DNA of 64,000 bases from Dicaeum eximium (Eukaryota; Chordata; Aves; Passeriformes; Dicaeidae), in NCBI GenBank assembly GCA_013396995.1, contig VWZP01008283.1, positions 115,058-179,057 on the forward strand, read 5' to 3'. The notes under the pieces were generated by a model that saw nothing but the letters and a program-made list of their open reading frames with translations, did no database searches and had not been told where the DNA came from. The position numbers and the translations under genes were made by a program. This document shows positions 45,063 through 57,252 of this stretch, piece after piece; the first letter of the stretch is position 1, and the number at the start of each line of letters is the position of its first letter.

Positions 45063-45620
45063 ATAAAATCCTGGGGTACATACACCCAGACTGCAAAGGC
45101 TTCCAGCTAGTGCTTCTCTTTTCCAGTCACAAAGCATCTTCTCACCAAAAGCAGCTACAGCACCAACGTTTTATGAGAAAGATCTGGACAGCAGGATGAT
45201 AGCCAGGGACAACAAGCAAACAAAATGCAGAGAAGCATAAGGATCAAGAGGCTGCTATGAAATTAGTAGCTTGGAAAAGTGATGATTAAGCAGGAAGAGG
45301 TCACCCAAAACCAGAGGGCCCTGTGAGTGATCTGAGCACTTGTGTTTGGGTATTTTTTCAGTGTGTTATAAAGGAATGGAACCCGTAGCCCCGCTTGCCT
45401 GTGCTGCCGCTCCCGGGGCCGGGCGGGTTCAGGGCACCCGCTGGGAACAAAAGCAAGAGCTGTGCAGCACAGAGCTGCCACTGCCCTGTCAGCCACCCAG
45501 GCAGCACCATCCCATCCCCTCCAGCTGACCCCGGGAACTTCAGCGCTGTTTCCCAAAAAATCCTGGAGCTGGCTGATGGCAGCATGCCCTGCAGACAGCC
45601 CTTGCACAACTCTGACCGTC

Positions 45621-45936
45621 CCCAGCCAAGGCACGGCCCAGGGGATGGGAACCCGAGACAAAATCCCAGCACAGGGCCAGAACCAGGGCTTGGGGAGGCT
45701 GCTGGGCTGAACAGAACCCCGACCCCATCCCAGCCAAGGCATGGCCCAGGGGATGGGAACCCGAGACAAAATCCCAGCACAGGGGCCAGAACCTTGGGAA
45801 AGCTGCTGGGCTGAACAGAACCCCAACCCCATCCCAGCCAAGGCAGGGCCCAGGGGATGGGAACCCGACACAAAACCCCAGCATCACAGCCAGGGCCAGA
45901 ACCAAGGTTTTGGGAAGGCTGCTGGGATGGAGCAGA
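45621..45936. repeat. Three-copy 104-108-bp minisatellite
   Basis: Each unit starts CAGCCAAGGC and includes CCAGGGGATGGGAACCCGA and ATCCCAGCACAGGGCC, ending near GGCTGCTGGGCTGAACAGAA. Starts fall at about 45624, 45732 and 45836. The third unit is diverged, with an insertion near AGCATCACAGCC. The unit is poor in minus-strand stops in every frame. This explains overlapping minus-strand frames of 177, 202 and 298 codons between 45263 and 46254. Confidence 0.92.
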
Positions 45937-48270
45937 GGCATTTCCAGCGGTGCTGCAGAGGAAGGGCTGGAGACAGCCCAGGGCAGGAAACCCTGCCAAG
46001 CCAAACTGCTGGAGCAAAGCTTCCAGGAAAGGAAAACAAACCCCTCGTGGGTCGAGAAGTGCCTGGAGTGCAAACCTGCGCTTGGCTGTGTCCCCTGCCC
46101 TCCCCAGCCTCAGAAGGATGAGCGGAGAGAGCAGGACAGTGCAGTGTGTGTGCACACAGACAAACAGACACTGCTGTGTCAGGGGATGGACAGCTGAAGT
46201 CCTTTTGTCTCGGGGATACACGTGGGACAGAAGGGGCAGCGCTGGCACAGCCACTCCTGTGCTGAATCCCTTCGGCTGAAGAGGCCTCCTGTTCCCAAAG
46301 AGCCATTAATCCACCACCCTTCAGCTCTAAAATTCATACAAATTATTTTGTTCATAATTAATTAAGGTCTGTAAATGTGGAAATTAAATTACCATTTACA
46401 GTGCAGAAGGAGATGGCACAAGAAAACCTGGATGGCAGCGACAGCTCTGAACGGATCAGGAGGACATGGGGGATGGGGCTCTCTGGCAGGCACATTGAGG
46501 AACATACAGTGAAATCTCTTAGCTCAAAATACAGATTTCAGCATCTTTAAAAGGCTGCTCAGGCCCAGTTGCAAGAGACCTTTATGTCTTAGGTTCCAAA
46601 TTAACCCCAAAACTCAGGTGCCCCTCAGCTCAGCTGTCAATAATCCCCAGAGTTTGCATTAGGAGCACATTTTCAGGACAGCAGAAACCCCAGCGTTCCC
46701 TTTGTCCCTTGGCTCCTCTGCTGGCAAACCAGCTGTTGGGAGAACAAAGGGGCTGCTCCTCATCATGGGTGTGCAACCTCACCTTTCCACTCGGATCAGG
46801 CTGCCAGGGAAGAGGGAACACACAGGAAAACAGATGGCCCCGCACTGAGCACGAGGCAGAGTTCACTCGAGGGCCCAGGGAGGGAAGGGGATGAGCAAAC
46901 TGAGCTCAACACCACCCCTGAACTCAGCTGTGCCACCAGGACAGGGGCCTGCTGTCACAACCCACAGCACCAATGTCTGCTCCCTGATTCACAAGGGAAA
47001 GATCGTGGGAAGTAATTTTGCCTCTCGTTTCAATGGCAAAGAGCATCAGAATTGGTGGGGCTGATTCCATGGCAGCTTCAAAGGAACTCCTCCCCATCCC
47101 TGACAGCCCAGCGAGGCTCTCAGTAGCAGAATCCAACACAAGAGCTGGATCTTTTCCCCTTATAGTCAGCTCCCAGTCTGCCCAATTGCCAAGGATTTTT
47201 AGAGTGAGGAGATGGTCTGTACACAATTACTCAAAGGGACCAGGAAACAGAGTGTCCCACACATTCCCATGCTCAGCAGGGTGGGCAGATTGCAGAAAGG
47301 GTAATGGCCATGTTGAAATTCAGCAAAGAAGAAAAGGTTCACACATGTGACCTTTCTGCTTCTGAGCAGCCAAAAATAATGATGCACCAAGCACAGGGAA
47401 GGTTCAGGGTAAGATTCCCCCAAAAATCCTTAGAGAAGCCAGTGAGGGCTGAGTGTGCCAAGTTCTCCTTACAGAGGAAACAGGGGGAGGCTCCTTGTAG
47501 CTTCCACAGGAACCTTTTGGGATCAGTCCTCGCTTGGCAAGGCAAACTCACCATGCCAAGGAACAGCACGGGCATGTTTGGGGCTGGAAAAGCAGGCTCT
47601 GGAGAGATGGAGAATGTGGATAGCAGGAACAAGAAGAACCGCTCCGTCTGGTCCCTCCTCCTCCTCACGCGCCCGTGGCCACGAACCCGCTGTCTGTGTG
47701 ACTGCAGCCACCTGGGGAGCCCCTGCTGCCACTGACACACCAAGGATGCGGCATTGCTGAGGGATCCACGGCTCCCAGGCTGCTGTGATTCATGCCTTCA
47801 GCTCCACAGGAGCCCAGCTGGGTTCACCTCCATGAGCACAGAGGTGAGCACTTCCCAAGCGCCAGCAGCAGGCTCACACCCACTCACAGACACAACAGAG
47901 CACCAAGGGAACGCAGCTCCCGTGGAACAGGCAGGGAAATCCCAGGGCTTGTCCCCTCCAATATATCCAGCAGGCAGAATGCAAACAGTTCTGTTCTCCC
48001 TTCCAGCTTGGGCTATTCCAGCTGCTGATGTTGCAGCCCCACAGAGGCCAAGGCTTTCCAAGCCAATCCAAGTCCTGTATTTCCACACCACAAGTGTAAG
48101 AGCTCAGCAGATGCCCCAAGTGCAGTTGGTGTTTCAGTGCCATACCCAAGGGAGATCATCTCTGTGTCTGCTCCTCCAGGCTCCAGCAAGCTCACTGAGC
48201 ACAGTGGAGCTGAACAAAACTCTTGGATTTCAGCTGGAATCCATGACAGCTTTAAAGATCCAGCTCAAAT
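45937..48270. other. No gene seen
   Basis: The part 46310-46400 is AT-rich (TAATTAATTAAGG). Plus-strand frames at 47304-47735 and 47754-48338 (143 and 194 codons) are motif-free. Confidence 0.45.
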
Positions 48271-48697
48271 TGAGTCCAGGGAAGGGCAACAAAGCTGGTG
48301 AAGGCTCCAGAGGGTTAAGTCTGGGGAGGAGAGGCTGAGGGAGCTGGGAAGGGGCTCAGCCTGGAGAAAAGGAGGCTCAGGGGGCCCTTGTGGCTCTGCA
48401 CAGCTCCTGTCAGGAGGGGACAGCCCTGGGAGAACAGGGACAGGAGGAGAGGGAACGGCCCCAGGCTGGGCCAGGGAAGCCTCAGGGTGGGCACCAGCAG
48501 GAATTTCTCCATGGAAAGGGTGCTCAGGGATTGGAAGGGGCTGCCCAGGGAGGTTTGGAATGCCCATCTCCAGAAGTGTCCAAGGAAGACCTGGACATGG
48601 CACTCAGTGCTCTGGGCTGGGGATAAGGTGTGCATCAGGCACAGCCTGGATTTGATGATCCTGGAGGTCCTTTCCAACATAAATGATTCTGTGATTC
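48271..48697 (+). mobile_element. CR1 LINE 3' fragment, about 430 bp, best preserved
   Basis: A forward copy running from GAGTCCAGGGAAGGGCAACA through CTGAGGGAGCTGGGAAGGGG, the GTCAGGAGGGGACAGCCCTG block, TTTCTCCATGGAAAGGGTGC and GGGCTGGGGATAAGGTGTGC. It ends TAAATGATTCTGTGATTCAG. It serves as the reference for the other copies of this subfamily here. Confidence 0.93.
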
Positions 48698-51574
48698 AGT
48701 GATGCAGCATCAAGTCAGTACCAAATGAGGAGAGGTGAGCTGGGGTGCACCTCACAACTCCCACTCACAGGAACATCCCCCACACTGAGGGGAGCCAAAG
48801 GCCCCTCCAAAGGCAGCTCTGCTATGCTTGGCAGGCAAACCTCCTGTTCAACACCTCAAGAGTTTCAGCCACGTCCCAGGCACCCAGGAGAAAGATATTT
48901 CCAGAAAGAAGATGCTGCCACACTCCCTGCTGGGTCTGAACGCCGCCATCCTCATCCCTGCCCCAGCACTGCCTCAGGCTCTCCACAAGGAAAAGCCACC
49001 AATGCTCTGACAGCCCAAATCCCAGACACTTCCCAGCAGCACCAACACCAACTCTGGAGCAGGCAGGCAGGAAAACAGCAATTTCCTCATCAGAACAACT
49101 TCCATTCACAGCAGGACCCGAAAGAGCAGAAACACTCCTGCAAAGCCCCCTCAGCAAAGTGAGAGCACCTCACACATCATAAATACCACTCCTGAGCTGG
49201 GCATCAAGGGCCTGGCTTCCTAATGAGCCTTTTCAAACCAGAGCAGACAATGACCACAGAACAATTACAAAGAATAATACTGGAAAATGCCCATTAGGAA
49301 GAGTACATGAAAAAAGCTTCAAAAGAAAAAAAAACTTTGACAAAGACACTCCTCATTTTCACCCAGCTATAGACAGTACTAATTTAAGGGCAAACATTTG
49401 GCTGAAAAACACAGAATCATGGAACAGAACTTGCTTTAATTATGTAACTGACTTCCCACACAAACAAATCCAAGCTATGGAAAACGCTTTTAAAATGGCA
49501 CGAGTTGAGCCAAAGAGGAGAAGATGCCACAGCAATTAATGTTTCTTTGCAATCTCTACAAGGTATTCACCAGGGGAAATAAACACTGCTGCAAAGTGAC
49601 ATAAAACACTGCTCCAGAGTGAAATCTGTCTCTGCTCCATCCTGACTTCTCCCTGGAAAAATCCACAGGTGCCCATGAGCTGAGAGAAGGGGGTGAGCTC
49701 CTGAAGGCACCTCCTGGACCAGGCACCCCCTCCCCATCCCTGGCTCCCCCTGGGAGCACTCAGGGCACCCAGCAAGGGTGGCAGGGAGCCAGTCCAGCCC
49801 CTGTCACAGAGGCTCCCAGGGCTGCTGTGGGTGGCTCTGGCACACCTGGCAGGGCTCTGCTGCCCGTGTGGCAACCAGGACCCCAATGAGTGGCAACCAC
49901 TGTCACCCCCAGTGCAGGAAACTGTCTTCAAGTACACAAACTCCTTATTTCAGCTCCACTTGTGCCCAGCTGAAGCACCCCAAGCTGCCTGGGGTTATCA
50001 GCACAAACACCAAAGGGGCAGAGCCCTCAGCAGCTGCCCCAGTCACAACTGCTAGCCCAGGATCCCAGGGAATTGCAGGCACAGGAAAAAAGAAAAATGA
50101 GACAGATATATAGATAGTTAAGAAGAAAGCGCACCAGGCAATTAAAAAGAAAAGAAGAATATAAAATTCCTTCACATCAGAGGTGAAATCATCATCCAGG
50201 CTATTGCACTCCATTAATTTTTTAGCAGTGCTACCCATTCAAGGCAAATATCAGACAGAGAATTTCTACTTCAAGTCTTTTGAAGCAAACCTTCTTCCAG
50301 AAAAAGGAGAACGACCTGATAGCAATCGATTTGCGGTGAGGAAAAAAGGGATTCCCTCTCACACAGAGCCAAGTCAGCAGCAGAACTCCCCGGTTATTGC
50401 AGGCTGGTTTCAGCAATGCCTCTGATCTGAAAGGGGCTCACAAGCCAAGGCTTAAAACAAGCCAGTAAAGTCAAAGAGTTTTGCAGTGAAGGGTGCAGAG
50501 GCAGAGGGGTTTTTGGGAGCTTTGACATTTATTTATTCATGTTTTTCCTCCCCAGTTTGTGACACTGTCGTAGCAAAAGCTCAATCTAAACCCAAAGGGG
50601 AAAATACCAGTTTATTGTATTTTTATATACTGCTTAAATGGCAGGAGGAGATTTTTGGACCCTTCCTCAGGCAGCAGCCCAGGCTGCTTTCCCAGGGGAG
50701 AAGCCAAAGCTTCTCCTGTCAGTGGGATGCTGACACAAGCCCTCCTTGCTTTAATTAGGGGTTAGTCCTGATCTCCTTGCTGTGGAGCAGGAATTTAACA
50801 GTGAAGGACAACTCTGTAGCCCAGCAAAGGTTTGACATGAAACACAGCCCAAACTCCCTCAGCATCTAAACCACTTCCAATGGGAATTCCCACAGCCAAG
50901 AAAGGGAGAGCAACAACAATTCTGCAGAGTCACAAGAGACACAAAGCACAGCAACAACCTCCCACCAAAGACCTGTCCTGCTATTGCAGCACAAGCTCCT
51001 TCTGTAAAGAAAAAGGGGGGGAAAAAAGCAGACTTCTGCTTAAAATATATCTTGGAGGTTACACAAGGAATGTTTAAAAAACTGAAACCCTTTTAATTCT
51101 TTGTTAAAAGGAAACATCCTGAACAAAGGCCCTAGGAAGAAATAAAAATAAACTCCTGCCACAGTTGCACAGCACTGACTGGAGACCCCTCTGCTGAAAG
51201 CACACAGGAGTCTTCAGGCAGAGCTTCCCCTGCACTTCCGAGTGTTCTACTCCTCTGGATCAAATAAATAACAACACTGGATCAAATAAATAAATCCAAT
51301 TGAACACTGTGTGCGTGACTAACTCCTGACTCCAAATATTTATGTGAGGCTGCTCTCACTGCCCCGGTGTGGGCCATCAGCTGTGCCACAGCACCCACAC
51401 CACAGCAAGGAGCACCAGGGATGTTCTTTGCCACCTGGCATCACTCAGAGCTGCTGGTGGTCTCAGCACCAGGAGGAACAGGAGGGTCCCACAGTCAGAG
51501 GGTCAGAGAGCAAAGCCAAAGAGCCCAGCAGGAGGGATGGGGGATCCCAGGGGCATGGGGAACAGCATTCCCAG
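48698..51574. other. No gene seen
   Basis: Mixed composition, short frames, and the 22-bp duplication at 51255. An isolated CAGAATCATGG near 49411 recalls a CR1 tip but is too short to call. Confidence 0.5.
51255..51298. repeat. Two-copy 22-bp tandem duplication
   Basis: CTGGATCAAATAAATAACAA plus CA is followed by CTGGATCAAATAAATAAATC plus CA. The units are nearly identical. Confidence 0.93.
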
Positions 51575-51801
51575 CAGGTCAGGAGGGATCTGCCCTCTGC
51601 TCAGCCCAGGATGAGCCACATCCCTGGGCAGTGCCCAGCCCTGAGCAGAGAGGGGTGAAGATCTACCTCACTGGAGAGATTCCATACCCCTCTGGACACG
51701 TTCCTGCGCTCTGGGATGGCCCTGCTGGAGCAGGGAGGTGGCACCAGCTGCCCCACGGTGGTCCCTTCCAGCCTGACCCACCCTGGATTCTGTGATTCTG
51801 G
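51575..51801 (+). mobile_element. CR1 LINE 3' fragment, internally rearranged
   Basis: A forward copy: GAGGGATCTGCCCTCTGCTC and a CAGCCCAGGATGAGCCACAT block, then TGGACACGTTCCTGCGCTCT, a shortened middle, and CCCTGGATTCTGTGATTCTG at the end. It belongs to a third 3'-end type in which the GGACACGTTCCTG block precedes the tail. Confidence 0.8.
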
Positions 51802-54185
51802 AAGGGGCTGGTCTGACTGCACATTTCCAAGGGAAGGCTGCTCCCAGACGTTATCCTGTGCTGAGGCATGCACACAAGTTAGATCAGCACAATTAAAGCG
51901 AGCCAGAACAATCCTATTACAGCTAGGCTGGCTAGTTCCTAACACAGACAAGCTCACATACATACTTAATTAGCTATTTTAAGGAAGCTCAGTAGCCTCC
52001 TTCTAGGACCAGCTCTCCAGAACTCAAGGGATTCCAGCAGCAGTTTCAAAAGAGGAGGACAAAAATCCAACCCCATTTCCTTCTGTGGCAGCAGCCCCAA
52101 GGAGCAGGGCACAGGGACACTCTGCTCTCCCTCCCCTGCCCTGGGGCTGTGCTAAGCCATCACAGGGCTGCCTTGAGGCCCCTGTGCCCTGGCTGGGGCT
52201 GAGTGCCACACCTGGAGCTGCAGCCACATTCCAGGGAGCAGGAGAAGCCCCGAACACTGTGGCAGATCACAGAAGCACCAGTGAAGCAGCTGACTCTTTA
52301 TTCCCATTACCCCGTGTGACAGGGATGTCTCAGCCCCTGGCAGGGTCACTGCAGCTGAACCACGGGGCACAGCATCCTGTGATACTCACAGCCTCCTGGT
52401 TAGGCTTGGATTTATTTTCTTTCTCAGTGTTTTCTTTGTGAGGCACACACCATTGTACATGAAATGCTTAAGCACGCTGGGCTTGCGGGTCACGGGCTGG
52501 CCACCACTTCAGCACAAATAAATACTGAGGGGTATGCTGGGTTATATTCACCTCAAATAAAAAAATAAAATAAAAACCACAGCTAAAGACACTACTTGAA
52601 CCAAAATAGCAGCATGTTTACTTTAGGCCTCTGGAGTGGGAGCAGGTATTGCAAGCCAAGTACAAAGAGGGCAGAGTAAGTGGCAGCAGCACTCTGATAA
52701 CAAGGAAGGGAGATGAAAACAGACCCAAACAGCAGAACAAACCTCTAAGAGATCTGAAAGGAGAAACCCAAGGTCTGACAATCACTTTGACATCGCTGTG
52801 ATTTCAGCTATATGGATGGAGAGATCACTATCAGTGTTTAAATTCCCTGAAACGCTCTTGCTACAAGTTACATCTTATTCTGTAAAAAGCAGTTACACAA
52901 AACAACTCTGCTCTGGCACACTTTCAGGCCCTGAATTTTAGAACGTTCTAAAGTTAAATGAGAATGGGAAATTTTAATCTCAGCTAGGAGAAACAGTATT
53001 TCAAACAGAGAAAACATTGGCACAGGTTAGCCAAAGACAAATTGATTTAATCCCTTTCAAAAGCTTAGAAGGGCAGAAATTATCTTTTTGCACTGAGCTT
53101 ACAGACATAATTTTAAAGGAAAGCATCCCCAGAGGAGTGACAGTGCCATCCCCAGCTGGAAAGACAAGATTTAGGGCTGGGCTGAGTTTGGTTGGCAAGC
53201 CAGAGGAGCTCTGTGGGTATCAGCTCTCCTGCACGCCCCGGCCAAGCCAGGAGGTGTTTCTGGCACCACAGAGTGAGCTCAGCTCTGAGCTGGCTTTGGC
53301 AAGGAGCAGCAGGGCCCACTGCAGCCCCTGGGCTCATCCCAACCTTGCAGCCAATCAAACCAGCAGCAATTCCCATCCTGGTCTTGGAACATGCAATGGC
53401 ACCTGCAAGAAATAGGCTGCACTCGATCTGGGAGACAGATCAGAGCCCTGCACTTCTTCATTTCTTCAGAAAGACAAACCCCTAATGCCTCAAAAACGAG
53501 GCCATTCCAGCAGCGTGTGGCTGTCTGCTCTTGGTGAGAGAGAAGAACAAGGTTACCAGTTCTCTTCAACAGGTACCTAAAAATTAGGAAGGAAGGGCAC
53601 ATGCACCTTCTGCAGGGAAGCAGAAAACAACACACACACAGAATTGCCTCTCCTTTCCTGTATTTGTGTCATCTTCCCATTCAGCAATGCTGCAGAGCAA
53701 CAGGAAAGCCCAAAGCATCGTGCACACAAAAGAAGAAAAGCTGGTGTTGCACAGGGACAGAGGAGGAGGTGCAGAGCCTGCCCCTGAGTTACAAACAGGT
53801 TCAGACACTTTCTCTTACTGAGATAGTGTTTCACAGAGTTCCTCCCACCACCTCCAGCATCAAAGTGCTGGGGAAGGAAGAAAGGAAGGAAGGATGTGCT
53901 GAGAGAATATTGTACATTTGCATCAGGCACTTTGATGGGGTGAACAGCTCTGTGTCCCCTGTAGAGGTGATTAAGTGCACAAATATGCTACAAATTAATT
54001 TTTTAAAAGTGGGGGTCTTGAGGTTTTAAGTTTTTTTTCTTTTTAATTTGACACAGACTCCTTCCCTTGGGACAACTTGTTTTTTCTATCCACACTGAGG
54101 GGAAACCCAGAATTGCCAGCCCAGGCTGAGTGAAGACACTTCTAACTCCTTGACTCCCCAAGTGCCTCTGTATTTTCGTAATCAC
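51802..54185. other. No gene seen
   Basis: The stretch 52440-53010 is AT-rich and nearly free of frames. The frame at 53017-53415 starts MAQVSQRQIDLIPF but has no recognised domain. Confidence 0.45.
52557..52577. repeat. (AAAAT)n-like A-rich tract
   Basis: AATAAAAAAATAAAATAAAA, a short low-complexity run. Confidence 0.8.
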
Positions 54186-54390
54186 GTGTCACAGAACCTC
54201 CCGAGCTGGAAGGGCCCCACAAGGACCATCCAGCCCCAGCCCTGCCCTGCCCAGACACCCCAAATCCCAGCCTGGGCACCCCGGCCATTCCCTGGGGAGC
54301 CTGGGCAGTGCCCAGCACCCTCTGGGGGAAGAAGCTTTTCCTAAATCCAGGCTAAACCTGCCCTGGCACAGCTCCAGCCCTTCCCTGGGG
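54186..54390 (-). mobile_element. CR1 LINE 3' fragment
   Basis: A reverse copy of the ATATCCTGA-type group: CACAGAACCTCCCGAGCTGG, AAGGGCCCCACAAGGACCAT, TTCCCTGGGGAGCCTGGGCA and GGCACAGCTCCAGCCCTTCC. It is close in sequence to the copy starting at 61984, so the two share a recent source. Confidence 0.92.
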
Positions 54391-57070
54391 TGATGGTGAT
54401 TAAAATGATTCCTTCTCACAAAGCCCAGTGCAGCCTAGAACCAGAACAAGTCAAGCACAGGCTTTTCCATTTTTGGCACAGCTCTCCAGAGGATGCAGTT
54501 TCACCACTGAAGTACAGCTGACAGCCAAGATCAAGAGAATAATTTAGTGACGTGGAGAGAGAGACTCAGCTTAGCAGATCAGCACAGCAGCAGTGGTGCT
54601 GTGCAGACCCCAGGCAGGGCACCACCCCTGGGTAGTTCAGAAATGCTTAATGACTCTCATTGCCTCCTTGGAACACTCTCAGAACTACAAAAAACACATG
54701 AATTCCCAGCTTCTGCTTGGGAGCAGGATTATATTCTCTTCAGGACAGCCTAAAGAGAGACCAGTGTCCACCACAGACATTATGTTGGACCACCATCAGT
54801 GCCACTCACTTGCCCTCATTCTAACCCAGATTTCTCCTGCACAAACAGGGTCACAGAACACAGATGCCTTCCCAAGGTCAGAAGTGGGTGCTGACAAAGC
54901 CCTTCCCTTGAATGGGGGCACAGCAACCCAGCAGGAGCCTTCCCTGCACCCAAAAGATTATTGGTGGCCCAAGGGGATAAACAGGTCCCTGTCTGCCTGT
55001 GCTGGAGCAGATGCGCCACGAGGCAAGAAATCCACACATTCCTTCTGTCAGCAAGGATTTGGGATGATCTGAGAGAAGATCCCCAGCCAAAGCTGCTCAC
55101 ATTATCCTGAGGCTCACTCCCAGCACACATGAGCTCTTCCCTCTCCTGCCCACGAAAACAGGAATAAATTACCTCCCTGTGCTTGAGACTCACTTGTGCA
55201 CTGATTCCAGAGCCTGGAGCATCTGCAGCAGGCACACCTCCCGAGGCTGTTCCCAATTCCCCACAGGATGGTTCCCATCAGGGTGCCCCAGCCTCCCCCA
55301 CAAGATTTCAGCTGCCGTGGATCCTATGGGCTCTCAGCAAAACTCTGCTTCCACTGCTGCTGCCAACCGTCACAGCACGCCAGAGCTCCAATCCCTCTGG
55401 AAAAACATTTTTTCCTCTTTCTTGTCTGTCCACATCCCTTTGGTTTGGTCCCCCACCCCAGGATAAAGCAAAAGCCAGGCTCAAGGATGTCCTGCCACGC
55501 TTCCAGCACAAGGAACAACCTGAAGCAGCACTTCTCTCCAAGAAAATTTGGGTTCTCTGCAGAAAAACTATGGATTTGCTCCTACAGCTACACCAAGCTG
55601 AGAGTTTGGCTTTAAGCACAGAGTTCAGTCCCCTTTGGTGCTGCCTCTCCTGCTCCCACTGCAGGGCAAAAGGAGGCAACGGGGAAAGCACTGCCAAAAA
55701 AAAAAATGAACTTGTCACATGCTCCACTGGAATGGAACAGTCCCAGGCAGTGAGAGGGCACCTGTTAGAAGCCCTGGTTTGGTGTCTGAGCTTTGCAGGA
55801 ACACAGGGCCAGGTCAAGACACCAAAGTGGAGGGGCCAGGGCCAGGAGCAGCCACAGAAGCTCGGCAAGGAGGCAGCGAGGTGCAAACTGCCCTGGCCAG
55901 AGGTGAACAGCAGGAGAAGGGCACTGCTGGTCCTTCTGCAGCAGTCCTGGCACACCTGCCCCAGCCACACCTGCCCAGGACCGGGGCACACAGCAGGAGC
56001 CCCCAGCAGCTCCTTGGGATGGAAGGAGCCAGGAAAACCAGAGAGCCCCGGGGCAGATGGGGGCAGATAAAGCCCACCTTGAGCAGGGCTAAAGCAAGGA
56101 GATGACTCCTGCCACAAAAATGCACACAGCTTATCTATCAGAGCCCGGGGGGTCCCTCCTGAGGGATGTTTTCCCTTCTTTTCCAGGAAGAGAAAGGAGG
56201 GGGGAGTGTCTTTTGGCACTCTTAGTTAAAAATACAGAGCAGACACTCTCTGTTGGCCAGACCCACCAGCACTCCTTCCTGTCGCCCCTCCAGGTGCCTC
56301 CTCGCTGTCCTCCTGCCTCTTCCACCCCTGGACAAGGCCACAGGGGGGGACATCGGTGAAGATTCCAACCTCAGTGGGGACAAAAGGCAAGGAAAAGGGA
56401 TTGCTAAATACAAACAGGCTGCAAAATTCCCCCCAATGCACATTACTGGAAGCTGGGGGAGCATTTTGGAGAAGTGCCAGTAGCACCTGCCCAGTCTGTC
56501 CTCATGCCTAGGACAGGAGGGTCTGGCACTATTTAGTACCTTCATATTGTCAATACAGAAATACAGATGGATTTCAGAGTGGGAGAAAATCCAGTGTGAT
56601 GTGAGAATGCCTCCATGGGAAGAGGGAGCTGCACAAAGAGCTGCCTGGTTCACCCAGGTTGAGTTCACCCCAAATCCTGCCCCTGCAGGTACCTCCAAAC
56701 ACCTGCCAGAGGCCAAAGGAAAACCATCCTTTTATTCTCCCAGTCTTCTGAAGCCTTCCTGTGACACAAATCAGAACATCCCCCTGAAATCACATGCTGC
56801 CAACAAACAATTTCCACACGTAGAAGAGAAGTAGGAATTTCACACCAGTTCCAAGTTGAAAGCTAAACAGCTTTAATTTGGGACACAAGGACAAAAACGT
56901 GCACTGCCAACAGATAATTGCCCAAAGTAAAACAAGGCACTGAGCCTCTCTCACAGCCCTTTCAGAGAGGACAGAGACACATCAGGAGGGCTCCAGTGCA
57001 ATAATCACAATTAATCCATTACTTAATCTCCTAATTACTCCTGGGCAAACACCATTCGCAGACATCTGTG
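54391..57070. other. Stretch with overlapping antisense frames of about 300 codons
   Basis: Plus frame 55183-56070 (295 codons) and minus frame 55308-56219 (303 codons) overlap almost entirely. Neither has a recognisable domain, signal peptide or periodic composition. The plus frame contains a Lys run from an A-tract near 55697, which also gives a Phe run on the other strand. Probably fortuitous, though unusual in length. Confidence 0.4.
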
Positions 57071-57252
57071 AACCACAGAATCACCCAGGTTGGAAAAGCC
57101 CTGGCAGACCATGGAATCTGACCTGTGTCTGATCCCCACCTTGTCTCAGCCCTGAGAGCCACATCCAGGCTTTCCTACCTTCATGGACAGTCTATGCCCA
57201 ATCTTTCTGGGAAGAAATCCTGCTGATGCCCAACCTGAACCTCCCTAAGTGA
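57071..57252 (-). mobile_element. CR1 LINE 3' fragment, diverged
   Basis: A reverse copy: AACCACAGAATCACCCAGGT, TGGAAAAGCCCTGGCAGACC, then the CCCCACCTTGTCTCAGCCCT block. It matches the copy at 16484-16811 but with many substitutions and small indels. Confidence 0.82.

Noticed and set aside
45358..46254. 298-codon minus frame with repeated PGPCLGW-like motifs
   Set aside because: The repetition mirrors the minisatellite and is out of register between copies, so a real repeat protein is unlikely.
47370..47408. 39-nt plus-strand block between CTTCTGAGCAG and GTAAGATT
   Set aside because: Same reasoning; the surrounding frame has no recognisable domain.
49405..49440. CR1-like tip (CACAGAATCATGG)
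   Set aside because: Too short to separate from chance.
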